The notes beneath the pieces are model-generated. The model was not told the origin of the DNA. It did no database searches and saw only the letters and a program-made list of their open reading frames with translations. From Betaproteobacteria bacterium (GTDB lineage: Bacteria; Pseudomonadota; Gammaproteobacteria; Burkholderiales; SG8-39), in the NCBI GenBank assembly GCA_011391185.1, contig JAABRB010000209.1, positions 1-6,386 on the forward strand: a DNA stretch of 6,386 bases, given 5' to 3'. Position numbers and translations under genes: made by a program. The number at the start of each line of letters is the position of its first letter. Positions within the stretch are counted from its first letter, which is position 1. Positions 1 to 6,353 of the stretch are shown here, one piece after another.

Positions 1-2273
1 AATGCGATGCGCTTCCTGGGCGAGTCGAGACGGCGGAGGCTAACGGTTGGCCACGCATGGCGGACGCGTGATTTCCAACTTGCCAGCGCAACAGCGCCCG
101 CGTAGCCATCCTCCGCGAAGCGACGTCCCTGCTGGGACGCCGGCACGTAGGACTTGGCGACATACTCGCCGACCATCCGGGCGGCGTTGAAATGCGGCGC
201 GATCGACGCGATGGAGCGTTTCGCCATTCGGACCCATTCCGGCGAGTGACCGATGTTGCCGCGCGCATAGTAGAGTGGAATCACATGGTCCTGCAGGATC
301 TCGTAGAGCGCGCGACTTTCCTCGCGATTGCGCCGGTACTCGTCCGCGGCGTCGGTGGCCGGCTTGATCGCCCAGCCATTGGCGCCGTCGTAGCCTTCGT
401 CCCACCAGCCATCGAGCACCGAAAGATTGATGACGCCGTTCATCGCCGCCTTCATGCCGGATGTGCCCGACGCCTCGAGCGGATAGACCGGATTGTTCAG
501 CCACACGTCAACGCCCGAAATCAGCCGGCGACTGAAGTGCAGGTCGTAGCCTTCGACAAGCAGGATCCGGCCCTCGAACTCCGGTAGCCGCGACACGTGC
601 GAGACCTGGCGGATCAGGTCCTGGCCGGGCTTGTCCGCCGGGTGAGCTTTGCCGGTGTAGATAAAGAGCACGGGTCGTTCGGGATCGCCCGTGATCTCCT
701 TCAGCCACTCGAGATCTTCAAACAGAAGCGCAGCCCGCTTGTAGGTCGCGAACCGCCGCCCGAAACCGACGGTCAGCACGTTGGGATTGGCGGGGTCGGC
801 AAACCTGAACAGCCGGTCGAGATGCGCTTCGCTGCCATGGTTCCGCAGGTGGGCGCGTCGGATGGAATACCGTACGAGGTGCAGGAGCTGCGACTTGAGG
901 TACTGATGCATGCTCCAGAAAAAGTGGTCGGGCAGATCGGCGATCCTGGCCCACATTTCCTTGTCGGCGTGCCGCTGGCTCCAACCCAGGCCTAGCGCGC
1001 GATTGAACACCTCGACCCACTCGGGCGCGAGGAAGGTCGGCACGTGCACGCCGTTCGTGATGTGGGCGACCGGGTTCTCCGCGGGAGTGATCTGCGGCCA
1101 GAGTTCCCGGAGCAGATTCGCGGAGACCCCGCCGTGAATGCGCGAAACGCCGTTGTGGATCCGCGAGCCGCGAACCGCGAGGGTCGTCATGTTGAAATTC
1201 GCATCGGTCGACGTGCGCCCCAGATCCAGGAGCTGTTGCGACGTGATGTTCAGCTCGCGGCAGTAGTCGCCGAAGTAGTTCTCGATCATCTCGGGGGCGA
1301 ACTGGTCGTGGCCGGCCGCCACCGGCGTATGCGTCGTGAACACGGTGCCCGCCGCCACCGCTTCGAGCGCCGCGGGAAAGTCCAATCCTTGGCGCACGAC
1401 GTTGCGTACGCGCTCGAGCACGAGAAACGCAGCATGTCCCTCGTTGATGTGCCAGACCGTCGGCTTGATATCCATCGCCGCGAGCGCGCGCGCCCCGCCG
1501 ATCCCCAGGACGATCTCCTGCTCGATCCGCGTCGTGCGATCGCCGCCATAGAGTCGATGGCCGATCGCGCGATCGGCGGGGGCATTCTCCTCGACGTCGG
1601 TGTCGAGCAGGTACAGCGTGACGTGCCCGGCACGGGCGCTCCAGACGCGCAGCGCCACGGCGCGGCCTGGCAACTCCACCGCGACGCGCAGCTCGCGGCC
1701 CGTATCATCGGTCACTACGGTCACCGGCAGATCGTCGAAATCGGAGTCGGAGTAGGCGACGTGCTGATTGCCGTCGCTGTCGATGGTCTGCAGAAAATAA
1801 CCCTGCTGGTAGATCATCCCGACGCCGACGAACGGCAACCGCATGTCGCTCGCCGCCTTGCAGTGGTCGCCGGCGAGGATGCCGAGACCGCCGGAGTAGA
1901 TCGGGAAGCTTTCGTGAAACCCGAACTCGAAGCAGAAATACGCGACGAGATCGCTCTGCTCGAGTTTCCGGGCGCCGTTCGCGCGCATCGGCTCGCCGTG
2001 GTAGGTATCGTACGCGGAGAGCACCCGGTTGAAGTTGCTCAGGTAGACCGGGTCGGTCGCAGCGTCGACGAGCTTCTGTTCGTCGACGCGCTTCAGGAAC
2101 GCCTTGGGGCTGTGGCCGACCGACGCCCAGAGCGGCGGGTCGAGCCGCGAAAAGAGCTCGCGGGTGGCACGATCCCAGCTGTACCAGAGATTGTGCGCGA
2201 GTTCCTCCAGCCGCGCGAGCCGCTGCGGGATCTTCGGATTGACCTGGAGGGAAAAAGGCGTTCCTGGTTGCAT
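1..2273 (-). CDS. glgP: Alpha-glucan (glycogen/maltodextrin) phosphorylase, 3' end cut by window edge
   Basis: This gene encodes a cytoplasmic PLP-dependent GT35 phosphorylase. It removes glucose from alpha-1,4-glucan with phosphate, giving glucose-1-phosphate, in glycogen or maltodextrin breakdown. The reverse strand reads open for 757 codons from the ATG at 2273 to the left edge. The N-terminus (about residues 12-120, with LAHNLWYSWD and LWASVGHSPKAFL) resembles the DUF3417 domain found in the Thermotoga/Mycobacterium-type 'alpha-glucan family phosphorylase' branch, not the classical animal/E. coli GlgP branch. Further signatures are SGGLGILAGDH (128-137), NEGHAAF (277-283), VFTTHTPVAAGHDQF (311-325), HITNGVHVPTF (404-414), FGRRFATYKRA (504-514) and GKAHPADKPGQ (541-551). 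EASGTSGMK follows, and K608 is the expected PLP-binding lysine. The start is supported by AAGGA seven bases upstream and by the family-typical N-terminus. Members are usually somewhat over 800 residues, so only the C-terminal tail should be missing. No frameshift is visible. It is divergent from the kinase-fusion gene. Confidence 0.96.
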   Translation of the reverse strand, partial: MQPGTPFSLQVNPKIPQRLARLEELAHNLWYSWDRATRELFSRLDPPLWASVGHSPKAFLKRVDEQKLVDAATDPVYLSNFNRVLSAYDTYHGEPMRANGARKLEQSDLVAYFCFEFGFHESFPIYSGGLGILAGDHCKAASDMRLPFVGVGMIYQQGYFLQTIDSDGNQHVAYSDSDFDDLPVTVVTDDTGRELRVAVELPGRAVALRVWSARAGHVTLYLLDTDVEENAPADRAIGHRLYGGDRTTRIEQEIVLGIGGARALAAMDIKPTVWHINEGHAAFLVLERVRNVVRQGLDFPAALEAVAAGTVFTTHTPVAAGHDQFAPEMIENYFGDYCRELNITSQQLLDLGRTSTDANFNMTTLAVRGSRIHNGVSRIHGGVSANLLRELWPQITPAENPVAHITNGVHVPTFLAPEWVEVFNRALGLGWSQRHADKEMWARIADLPDHFFWSMHQYLKSQLLHLVRYSIRRAHLRNHGSEAHLDRLFRFADPANPNVLTVGFGRRFATYKRAALLFEDLEWLKEITGDPERPVLFIYTGKAHPADKPGQDLIRQVSHVSRLPEFEGRILLVEGYDLHFSRRLISGVDVWLNNPVYPLEASGTSGMKAAMNGVINLSVLDGWWDEGYDGANGWAIKPATDAADEYRRNREESRALYEILQDHVIPLYYARGNIGHSPEWVRMAKRSIASIAPHFNAARMVGEYVAKSYVPASQQGRRFAEDGYAGAVALASWKSRVRHAWPTVSLRRLDSPRKRIA

Positions 2274-2280
2274 CGAGCGT

Positions 2281-2285
2281 TCCTT
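2281..2285 (-). promoter_or_regulatory. Ribosome binding site of glgP
   Basis: On the minus strand AAGGA lies seven bases before the ATG at 2273. This is good Shine-Dalgarno spacing and decides the glgP start. Confidence 0.7.
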
Positions 2286-2384
2286 GCCGCGCGCGTCACG
2301 GGGACGCGGTCTGCTGCCGGCGCAATGTTAACGCATGGCAGGCAACGTGCCTCGCGCGCCTGCGGCGAACACTTGACCTGGTTC

Positions 2385-2408
2385 AATCCGGGCTCGGCGC
2401 CCGGGATT
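2385..2408. repeat. Inverted repeat / hairpin in the divergent region
   Basis: AATCCGGGC and GCCCGGGATT are complementary around the five-base loop TCGGC, giving a nine-pair stem with one bulged G. It would lie in the leader RNA of the plus-strand gene if transcription starts upstream of it. No T-run follows on either strand, so it is not a standard terminator. A role as operator or leader structure is possible but unproven. Confidence 0.45.
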
Positions 2409-2437
2409 ACGGTGAATAATGACGCCTCCGCCCGGTC

Positions 2438-2450
2438 GGAGGGAAGGGGA
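2438..2450 (+). promoter_or_regulatory. Ribosome binding site of the kinase-fusion gene
   Basis: A purine-rich GGAGGGAAGGGGA ends nine bases before the ATG at 2460. It favours that ATG over an in-frame GTG at 2454 (only three bases from the purine tract), a GTG at 2412 and an ATG at 2325. The last two have no comparable site. Confidence 0.65.
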
Positions 2451-2459
2451 CGAGTGGCA

Positions 2460-4100
2460 ATGTCGGCAAGGACGAAACAACCCCCTTCAGGGTCGGAGGA
2501 GGACAAGTCGGCCACCGCGCGGCTGATCGACTCCCTTTCGCGGGCCGACGCCTATCCGCATCCGGTTGATCGCGTCGAGGTCCTGGAAACGCACATCTCG
2601 TACGTCCTCCTGGCCGGCGAGTATGCATACAAAATCAAAAAGCCCGTGAACCTCGGCTTCCTCGACTTCAGCACACTCGAAGCGCGGCGGCGATGCTGCG
2701 CGGAGGAATTGCGCCTCAATCGGCGCACCGCCCCCGATCTCTACCTGGCGTCGGTGCGGATCACGGGCAGCGCGACGGCACCCGTCCTCGATGGCGAAGG
2801 ACCGGCGATCGAGCACGCCGTGAAGATGCGTCGGTTTGCGCAGGACGCGCTGCTCGACCGCATGGCGAAGCGCGGCGACCTCTCGCCGCCGCTCGTCGAA
2901 GCGATCGCCCGAAAGATCGCTGCGTTTCATGCGACGGTTGCGATCGCGGGGCCGGATTCCCCGTTCGGCACCCCGGGCCGCGTCATGGAGCCGCCACGGG
3001 ATAATTTCGATCACCTCAGGGCGCTGGTCGGCGAATCACCCGATGTCCCGCAACTCGAGCGTCTGCGTGCATGGACCGACCGCGAGGGCGAGCGGCTTGC
3101 GCCCGTATTCGCCGATCGCAAGCGCGCCGGCTTCGTGCGCGAGTGCCACGGCGACCTGCACCTCGGCAACATCGCCCTGATTGGTGGCGATCCGACGCCC
3201 TTCGACTGCATCGAGTTCAACGCCGACCTGCGCTGGGTCGACGCGATGAACGAGGTCGCGTTTCTCGTGATGGACCTCGCCGATCACCGTCTGCCGAACC
3301 TCGCGATCCGCTGCCTCAACGCATATCTCGAGGCGACTGGTGATTATGCCGGGCTCGCGGTGCTCCCCTATTACATGGTCTATAGGGCGATGGTGCGCGC
3401 GAAGATCGCCTGCATCCGCGCACAACAGCCGGGACTGGCCGGGGAAGCGAAAGCCGAAATCGAGAACGAATACCGCGGCTATTTCCACCTCGCTGAGCAG
3501 TTGTCACATCGCGGCAGTGCGGGGCTCACGCTGACTCACGGGCTCTCTGGATCCGGCAAGACCACGGTCGCCGGGGCGCTCGCGGAGCGGTTCGGCGCGA
3601 TTTGTCTGCGCTCGGATGTCGAGCGCAAGCGACTCTTCGGGCTTGATCCCACGGCGCGCACGGCGAGTGCCGTGGGCGGCGGGATCTACGATCCCGAGGC
3701 AACCCGACGCACTTACGCTCGACTCGCGGATCTTGCACGCACCGTGCTTGCGGCCGGCTGGCCAGCCATTGTCGACGCGACATTTCTTCGCGGTACGGAG
3801 CGCGCGGCGTTCCGGAGCCTGGCGCGCGAGCTGGCCGTACCGATAGTCATCGTGGCCTGCACTGCGCCGTACGCCGAGCTCCGCCGCCGGATTCTCGCGC
3901 GCGAGCAGGCCCGGACCGATGCGTCCGAGGCCAGCCTTTCGGTGCTTGCCCGCCAGCGTGACGCGGGCGAGCCCCCTTCGCAGGAAGAGGTCCGCGACAC
4001 GATCGTGTTCGATACGTCGCACCCGCGAGAGAAATGGGGTCCGCTGCTCGAGCGGATCGCCGGGCAGCTAGGCATCCAGATCTGGAATCCGGGCGCATGA
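2460..4100 (+). CDS. Bifunctional aminoglycoside phosphotransferase-like / P-loop ATP-binding protein
   Basis: The 546-residue protein has two fused domains, matching the family usually named 'bifunctional aminoglycoside phosphotransferase/ATP-binding protein' (COG2187 plus COG0645). The N-terminal part (about 20-345) has an APH/choline-kinase-like fold. It shows ETHISYVLLAGEYAYKIKKP (43-62, with lysines at the nucleotide-binding strand), the Brenner-type catalytic motif HGDLHLGN (230-237, D232) and the metal-site-like FDCIEFN (248-254). The C-terminal part (about 355-546) is a small P-loop kinase with Walker A GLSGSGKTT (361-369, K367) and IVDATFLR (437-444, D439). A charged RREQAR-like lid segment follows (about 477-485). 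No signal peptide or membrane segment is evident, so it should be cytoplasmic. The substrates are unknown. Despite the family name, I see no reason to infer antibiotic resistance. It overlaps the downstream phosphoesterase gene by four bases, implying one operon. The reading frame continues upstream antisense to glgP, but that part is not credible coding sequence. Confidence 0.9.
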   Translation: MSARTKQPPSGSEEDKSATARLIDSLSRADAYPHPVDRVEVLETHISYVLLAGEYAYKIKKPVNLGFLDFSTLEARRRCCAEELRLNRRTAPDLYLASVRITGSATAPVLDGEGPAIEHAVKMRRFAQDALLDRMAKRGDLSPPLVEAIARKIAAFHATVAIAGPDSPFGTPGRVMEPPRDNFDHLRALVGESPDVPQLERLRAWTDREGERLAPVFADRKRAGFVRECHGDLHLGNIALIGGDPTPFDCIEFNADLRWVDAMNEVAFLVMDLADHRLPNLAIRCLNAYLEATGDYAGLAVLPYYMVYRAMVRAKIACIRAQQPGLAGEAKAEIENEYRGYFHLAEQLSHRGSAGLTLTHGLSGSGKTTVAGALAERFGAICLRSDVERKRLFGLDPTARTASAVGGGIYDPEATRRTYARLADLARTVLAAGWPAIVDATFLRGTERAAFRSLARELAVPIVIVACTAPYAELRRRILAREQARTDASEASLSVLARQRDAGEPPSQEEVRDTIVFDTSHPREKWGPLLERIAGQLGIQIWNPGA

Positions 4101-5056
4101 ACCATATTGACGTCGCCAATGGCGATGCGGACGGTCTGTGCGCGCTGCATCAGCTGCGGCTCGCCGAGCCGGTCGAGGCCATGCTCGTCACCGGCGTGAA
4201 GCGCGACATCGAGCTGATCGCGCGCGTGCCCGCGCAATCGGGCGACGTCGTCACGGTTCTGGACGTCTCGCTCGAGCGCAATCGCGCGGCGCTCGTGCGC
4301 CTGCTCGACGCGGGGGTCCGGGTGCGTTACTTCGACCACCATTTCTCGGGCGAGATACCCGTCCACCGCGGCCTCGAGACGCATATCGAGACACAAGGTG
4401 GAACCTGCACGAGCATCCTGGTCGACACCCATCTGAAGGGGCGATTCCGCGCCTGGGCAGTGGTCGCCGCATTCGGCGACAACCTTGGCGACGCGGCCCG
4501 GAGGCTCGCGCAACCGCTCGGGCTCACCGAATCGCAACTCGAAGCGCTCGGCGATCTCGGGGATAGCATGAACTACAACGCGTACGGCGAGACGATCGCC
4601 GATCTGCGCGTCCCGCCGGCCGAGCTCTACCGGCTGATCAAGCCCTATGCCGATCCGCTGCAGTTCCTTGCGCGTGAGCCAGTCTTCGAAGCTCTGCGCA
4701 ACGGCTGGCGCGAGGACATGAACCGGGCGCTTGCGATCGGATTCTGCTCCGACTCCGCGCGCACCCGAATCTATGAGCTTCCGGATGAGGCCTGGAGCCG
4801 CCGAGTCATCGGGGCATTCGCCAATCATCTTGTGCTCTCGCAGCCGGATCACGCATTCGCCGTGCTCGCGCCCAACTCGCGCGGCGGCTACGTCGTGAGC
4901 GTGCGGGCGCCGCGTGGGCACACCAAGAGTGCGGCGGGTCTGTGCCGCGAGCACCCCACAGGCGGCGGCCGCCAGGAAGCGGCAGGCATCGACAATCTCC
5001 TTGCGGAAGACCTTCCCGGATTCATGCTTCGCTTTCAAGCCTATTTCGCGGCCTGA
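4097..5056 (+). CDS. DHH-family phosphoesterase
   Basis: This 319-residue cytoplasmic protein has the metal-binding signatures of the DHH superfamily, which includes RecJ, oligoribonucleases, cyclic-dinucleotide phosphodiesterases and pyrophosphatases. They are NGDADG (8-13), LDVS (55-58, D56), FDHH (79-82) and AFGDN (125-129). The C-terminal part ends in a DHHA1-like glycine motif, TGGGRQEAAGI (288-298), where R292 sits at the place often held by histidine. The protein should therefore hydrolyse a phosphoester or phosphoanhydride using divalent metal, but its substrate cannot be named. The length suits a compact two-domain DHH/DHHA1 enzyme without extra nucleic-acid-binding domains. The ATG overlaps the upstream TGA as ATGA and lacks a strong ribosome binding site, so translation is probably coupled to the kinase-fusion gene. 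An in-frame ATG at 4034 would extend the protein back into the upstream gene; the NGDADG strand normally lies at the extreme N-terminus, so 4097 is preferred. Confidence 0.88.
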   Translation: MNHIDVANGDADGLCALHQLRLAEPVEAMLVTGVKRDIELIARVPAQSGDVVTVLDVSLERNRAALVRLLDAGVRVRYFDHHFSGEIPVHRGLETHIETQGGTCTSILVDTHLKGRFRAWAVVAAFGDNLGDAARRLAQPLGLTESQLEALGDLGDSMNYNAYGETIADLRVPPAELYRLIKPYADPLQFLAREPVFEALRNGWREDMNRALAIGFCSDSARTRIYELPDEAWSRRVIGAFANHLVLSQPDHAFAVLAPNSRGGYVVSVRAPRGHTKSAAGLCREHPTGGGRQEAAGIDNLLAEDLPGFMLRFQAYFAA

Positions 5057-5075
5057 GACACCCATCCGGCGCTCA

Positions 5076-5091
5076 CGGGCGCTAGCGCCCG
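5076..5091. repeat. Perfect 16-bp palindrome
   Basis: CGGGCGCTAGCGCCCG is perfectly self-complementary and begins 20 bases after the phosphoesterase stop. It could be an operator-like dyad or part of a transcript-end structure. It has no unpaired loop of its own and no T-run follows, so it is not a canonical intrinsic terminator. Confidence 0.55.
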
Positions 5092-5111
5092 GCCTTGCCT
5101 TTGCGCAAGGC
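5092..5111 (+). repeat. Hairpin after the phosphoesterase gene, possible weak terminator
   Basis: GCCTTGC pairs with GCAAGGC across the six-base loop CTTTGC, directly next to the 16-bp palindrome. Together they form two adjacent structures between two genes of the same orientation. No U-tract follows, so factor-independent termination is doubtful. They could protect the 3' end of the upstream operon mRNA or attenuate read-through. Confidence 0.4.
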
Positions 5112-5127
5112 GGCGGCCTGTTAGAGT
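5096..5127 (+). promoter_or_regulatory. Possible sigma70-type promoter of the dehalogenase gene
   Basis: TAGAGT at 5122-5127 resembles a -10 box in a position that would give a short leader. Possible -35 boxes are TTTGCG (5100-5105, 16-base spacing) and TTGCCT (5096-5101, 20-base spacing), and neither is strong. The separate promoter is inferred mainly from the hairpins and the 98-bp gap. Confidence 0.25.
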
Positions 5128-5140
5128 CACAACGTCTCAC

Positions 5141-5147
5141 AGGAGGA
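5141..5147 (+). promoter_or_regulatory. Strong ribosome binding site of the dehalogenase gene
   Basis: AGGAGGA lies seven bases before the ATG at 5155. It is close to the ideal anti-16S complement and is the clearest ribosome binding site in the window. Confidence 0.8.
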
Positions 5148-5154
5148 GAAGGCC

Positions 5155-6054
5155 ATGGCCACGCTACGCACGCCCGATGAGCGCTTTGCCGGCCTGCCGG
5201 GTTTCGCGTTCGCGCCGCACTACGTCGATGGGCTTGCCGGTTTCGACGGCGTACGCATTCATTACCTGGACGAGGGCCCGCGTGCGGTGCCGCAGACGTA
5301 CCTGTGCCTGCACGGCCAGCCGACCTGGTGCTACCTGTACCGGAAGATGATTCCGGTGTTCGCCGGTGCCGGCGCGCGCGTCGTGGCGCCCGATCTCGTC
5401 GGCTTCGGCCGCTCGGACAAGCCGAGTGACGACGCGTACTACACCTTTACCCGGCATCGCGACATGCTGATTGCGTTCATCGAGCGGCTCGATCTCGCGA
5501 ATGTCACGCTCGTTTGCCAGGACTGGGGCGGACTACTCGGCCTGACGCTGCCCATGGACATGCCGGCGCGCTTTGCCCGGCTGCTCGTGATGAACACTGC
5601 GCTCGGGACCGGCGATGTGCCGCTCGGCAAGGGCTTTCTCGACTGGCGCGCGTGGTCGAACAAGAATCCCGACATGGATATTGCCAAGCTCATGAAGCGC
5701 GCGGTGGCGCAGCTCGGCGATGCCGAGGCGGCGGCCTACGCGGCCCCGTTTCCGGATGCAACTTTCAAGGCGGGCGTGCGCCGTTTTCCGAACCTCGTTC
5801 CGGAGCATCCGGACGCTGACGGGGCGGCGATCTCGCGGCGCGCGCGCGACTGGTGGATGTCCGAATGGACCGGCAAGACGTTCATGGCCGTCGGCGCGAC
5901 AGATCCGGTGCTGGGACCGCCCGTCATGAACAACTTGCGCAAGCTGATCCGCGGCTGCCCGGAGCCGTACGTCGTCGCCGACGCCGGTCATTTCGTCCAG
6001 GAGTCGGGCGTAGAGATCGCCCGCCAAGCCCTGCGCGCCTTCGGCGACGAGTGA
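5155..6054 (+). CDS. Haloalkane dehalogenase, subfamily I (DhlA/DhmA-like)
   Basis: This 299-residue alpha/beta-hydrolase is predicted to cleave carbon-halogen bonds hydrolytically, giving an alcohol, halide and proton (EC 3.8.1.5). Its sequence follows Xanthobacter DhlA closely from memory, for example LYRKMIPVF (61-69), GFGRSDKP (83-90), QDWGGLLGLTLPM (122-134), AYAAPFPD (194-201) and ADAGHFVQE (275-283). The expected nucleophile is D123, followed by halide-binding W124. The acid is D250, placed as in DhlA and unlike subfamily II enzymes, and the base is H279. W164 in the cap aligns with the second DhlA halide tryptophan. The oxyanion-hole motif reads HGQPTW (53-58), with Q55 where DhlA has glutamate. 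No signal peptide is obvious, so it should be cytosolic. The length is close to that of DhlA, which is 310 residues. Natural substrates are unknown, and related alpha/beta-hydrolases can have other activities, but the full residue set favours a true dehalogenase. A strong ribosome binding site precedes it and palindromic repeats follow. Confidence 0.92.
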   Translation: MATLRTPDERFAGLPGFAFAPHYVDGLAGFDGVRIHYLDEGPRAVPQTYLCLHGQPTWCYLYRKMIPVFAGAGARVVAPDLVGFGRSDKPSDDAYYTFTRHRDMLIAFIERLDLANVTLVCQDWGGLLGLTLPMDMPARFARLLVMNTALGTGDVPLGKGFLDWRAWSNKNPDMDIAKLMKRAVAQLGDAEAAAYAAPFPDATFKAGVRRFPNLVPEHPDADGAAISRRARDWWMSEWTGKTFMAVGATDPVLGPPVMNNLRKLIRGCPEPYVVADAGHFVQESGVEIARQALRAFGDE

Positions 6055-6068
6055 GGGTTTTAAATCTT

Positions 6069-6180
6069 CCCCTCCTCTCCGAGGAGGGGTGGCGCGAAGC
6101 GCCGGGGTGGTGTGCGGCGCTGATTCGAAGCTCGAACCACCCCGCCGGCTCCGCCGGCACCCCTCCTTGAAAAGGAGGGG
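6069..6180. repeat. Palindromic intergenic repeat, copy 1
   Basis: This REP/MITE-like element starts 15 bases after the dehalogenase stop. From left to right it has stem CCCCTCCTC/GAGGAGGGG (6069-6077/6081-6089), stem GGCGC/GCGCC (6091-6095/6099-6103), then the long-range arms GGGGTGGT (6104-6111) and ACCACCCC (6136-6143). Stem GCCGGC/GCCGGC (6144-6149/6153-6158) and stem CCCCTCCTT/AAGGAGGGG (6160-6168/6172-6180) follow. The two halves are also imperfect inverted copies of each other around a centre containing TTCGA-AGC-TCGAA. It has no coding capacity. GC-rich elements of this general look occur between genes in many proteobacteria, but I cannot assign a named family. Confidence 0.85.
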
Positions 6181-6197
6181 ATGGTTTAAAGCTTTTT

Positions 6198-6309
6198 CCC
6201 CTCCTCGCCGAGGAGGGGTGGCGCGAAGCGCCGGGGTGGTGTGCCGCGTCAATTCGAAGCTCGAACCACCCCGCCGGCTCCGCCGGCACCCCTCCTTGAA
6301 AAGGAGGGG
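6198..6309. repeat. Palindromic intergenic repeat, copy 2
   Basis: This is a direct tandem copy of the element at 6069-6180, displaced by exactly 129 bases without insertions or deletions. It differs at five of 112 positions: 6207 in the first loop, and 6245, 6249, 6250 and 6251 in the central loop. Every predicted stem base is unchanged. The 17-base spacer before it (GGTTTAAAGC within 6183-6192) resembles the sequence before copy 1, which fits duplication of a whole unit. Confidence 0.85.
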
Positions 6310-6321
6310 AAAAACCTTTTT
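6289..6321 (+). terminator. Possible terminator at the end of the repeat array
   Basis: The last stem of copy 2, CCCCTCCTT/AAGGAGGGG with loop GAA, is followed by AAAAACC and then TTTTT (6317-6321). The T-run is seven bases from the stem, so it is not a textbook terminator. An alternative stem of GAAAAGG (6298-6304) with CCTTTT (6315-6320) would place the T-run at its base. It could end dehalogenase transcription. Confidence 0.35.
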
Positions 6322-6353
6322 CTCTGCCGCTTTTTCCGCTCGCGCCTAACTCC

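Larger units (their letters stand above)
2274..2459. promoter_or_regulatory. Divergent intergenic control region between glgP and the kinase-fusion gene
   Basis: These 186 bases separate two head-to-head start codons, so they must hold the promoters of both genes unless one lies inside the opposite gene. I see a TTGACC at 2373-2378 that resembles a plus-strand -35 box, but no good -10 box at 16-18 bases from it. An imperfect dyad GCAATG-TTAACG-CATGGC (2322-2339) and a GC-rich hairpin (2385-2408) are the main structured elements. No known riboswitch was recognised. The plus frame is open across this stretch, so start sites upstream of 2460 cannot be excluded by stop codons alone. Confidence 0.5.

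Noticed and set aside
192..995. Plus-strand open frames at the left end
   Set aside because: They lie opposite conserved glgP sequence, including the PLP-lysine region, and have low-complexity translations.
1044..2459. Long plus-strand open frame running into the kinase-fusion gene
   Set aside because: It is antisense to well-conserved glgP, its translation is arginine-rich with no recognisable motif, and the kinase family's N-terminus begins near 2460 with a ribosome binding site. High-GC codon bias explains the open frame.
4034..4096. Longer N-terminus for the DHH phosphoesterase
   Set aside because: It would extend 63 bases into the upstream gene. The first beta strand with NGDADG fits a start at 4097, and ATGA overlap is a common coupling arrangement.
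2460..4100. Antibiotic-resistance gene
   Set aside because: The APH-like fold is shared by many small-molecule kinases. The fusion with a P-loop domain marks a widespread chromosomal family with no evident link to aminoglycosides, and there are no mobile-element markers around it.
3713..5140. A 475-codon minus-strand open frame
   Set aside because: It is antisense to both operon genes, which carry clear catalytic motifs. The translation shows no family signature, so it is a shadow of GC-rich codon use.
5533..6289. Minus-strand and plus-strand open frames across the repeats
   Set aside because: The repeated peptide strings simply reflect the DNA repeat. The frames lack ribosome binding sites and overlap the dehalogenase or the palindromes.
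6069..6309. CRISPR array
   Set aside because: There are only two units, they are 112 bp long and internally palindromic, and no short unique spacers separate them.
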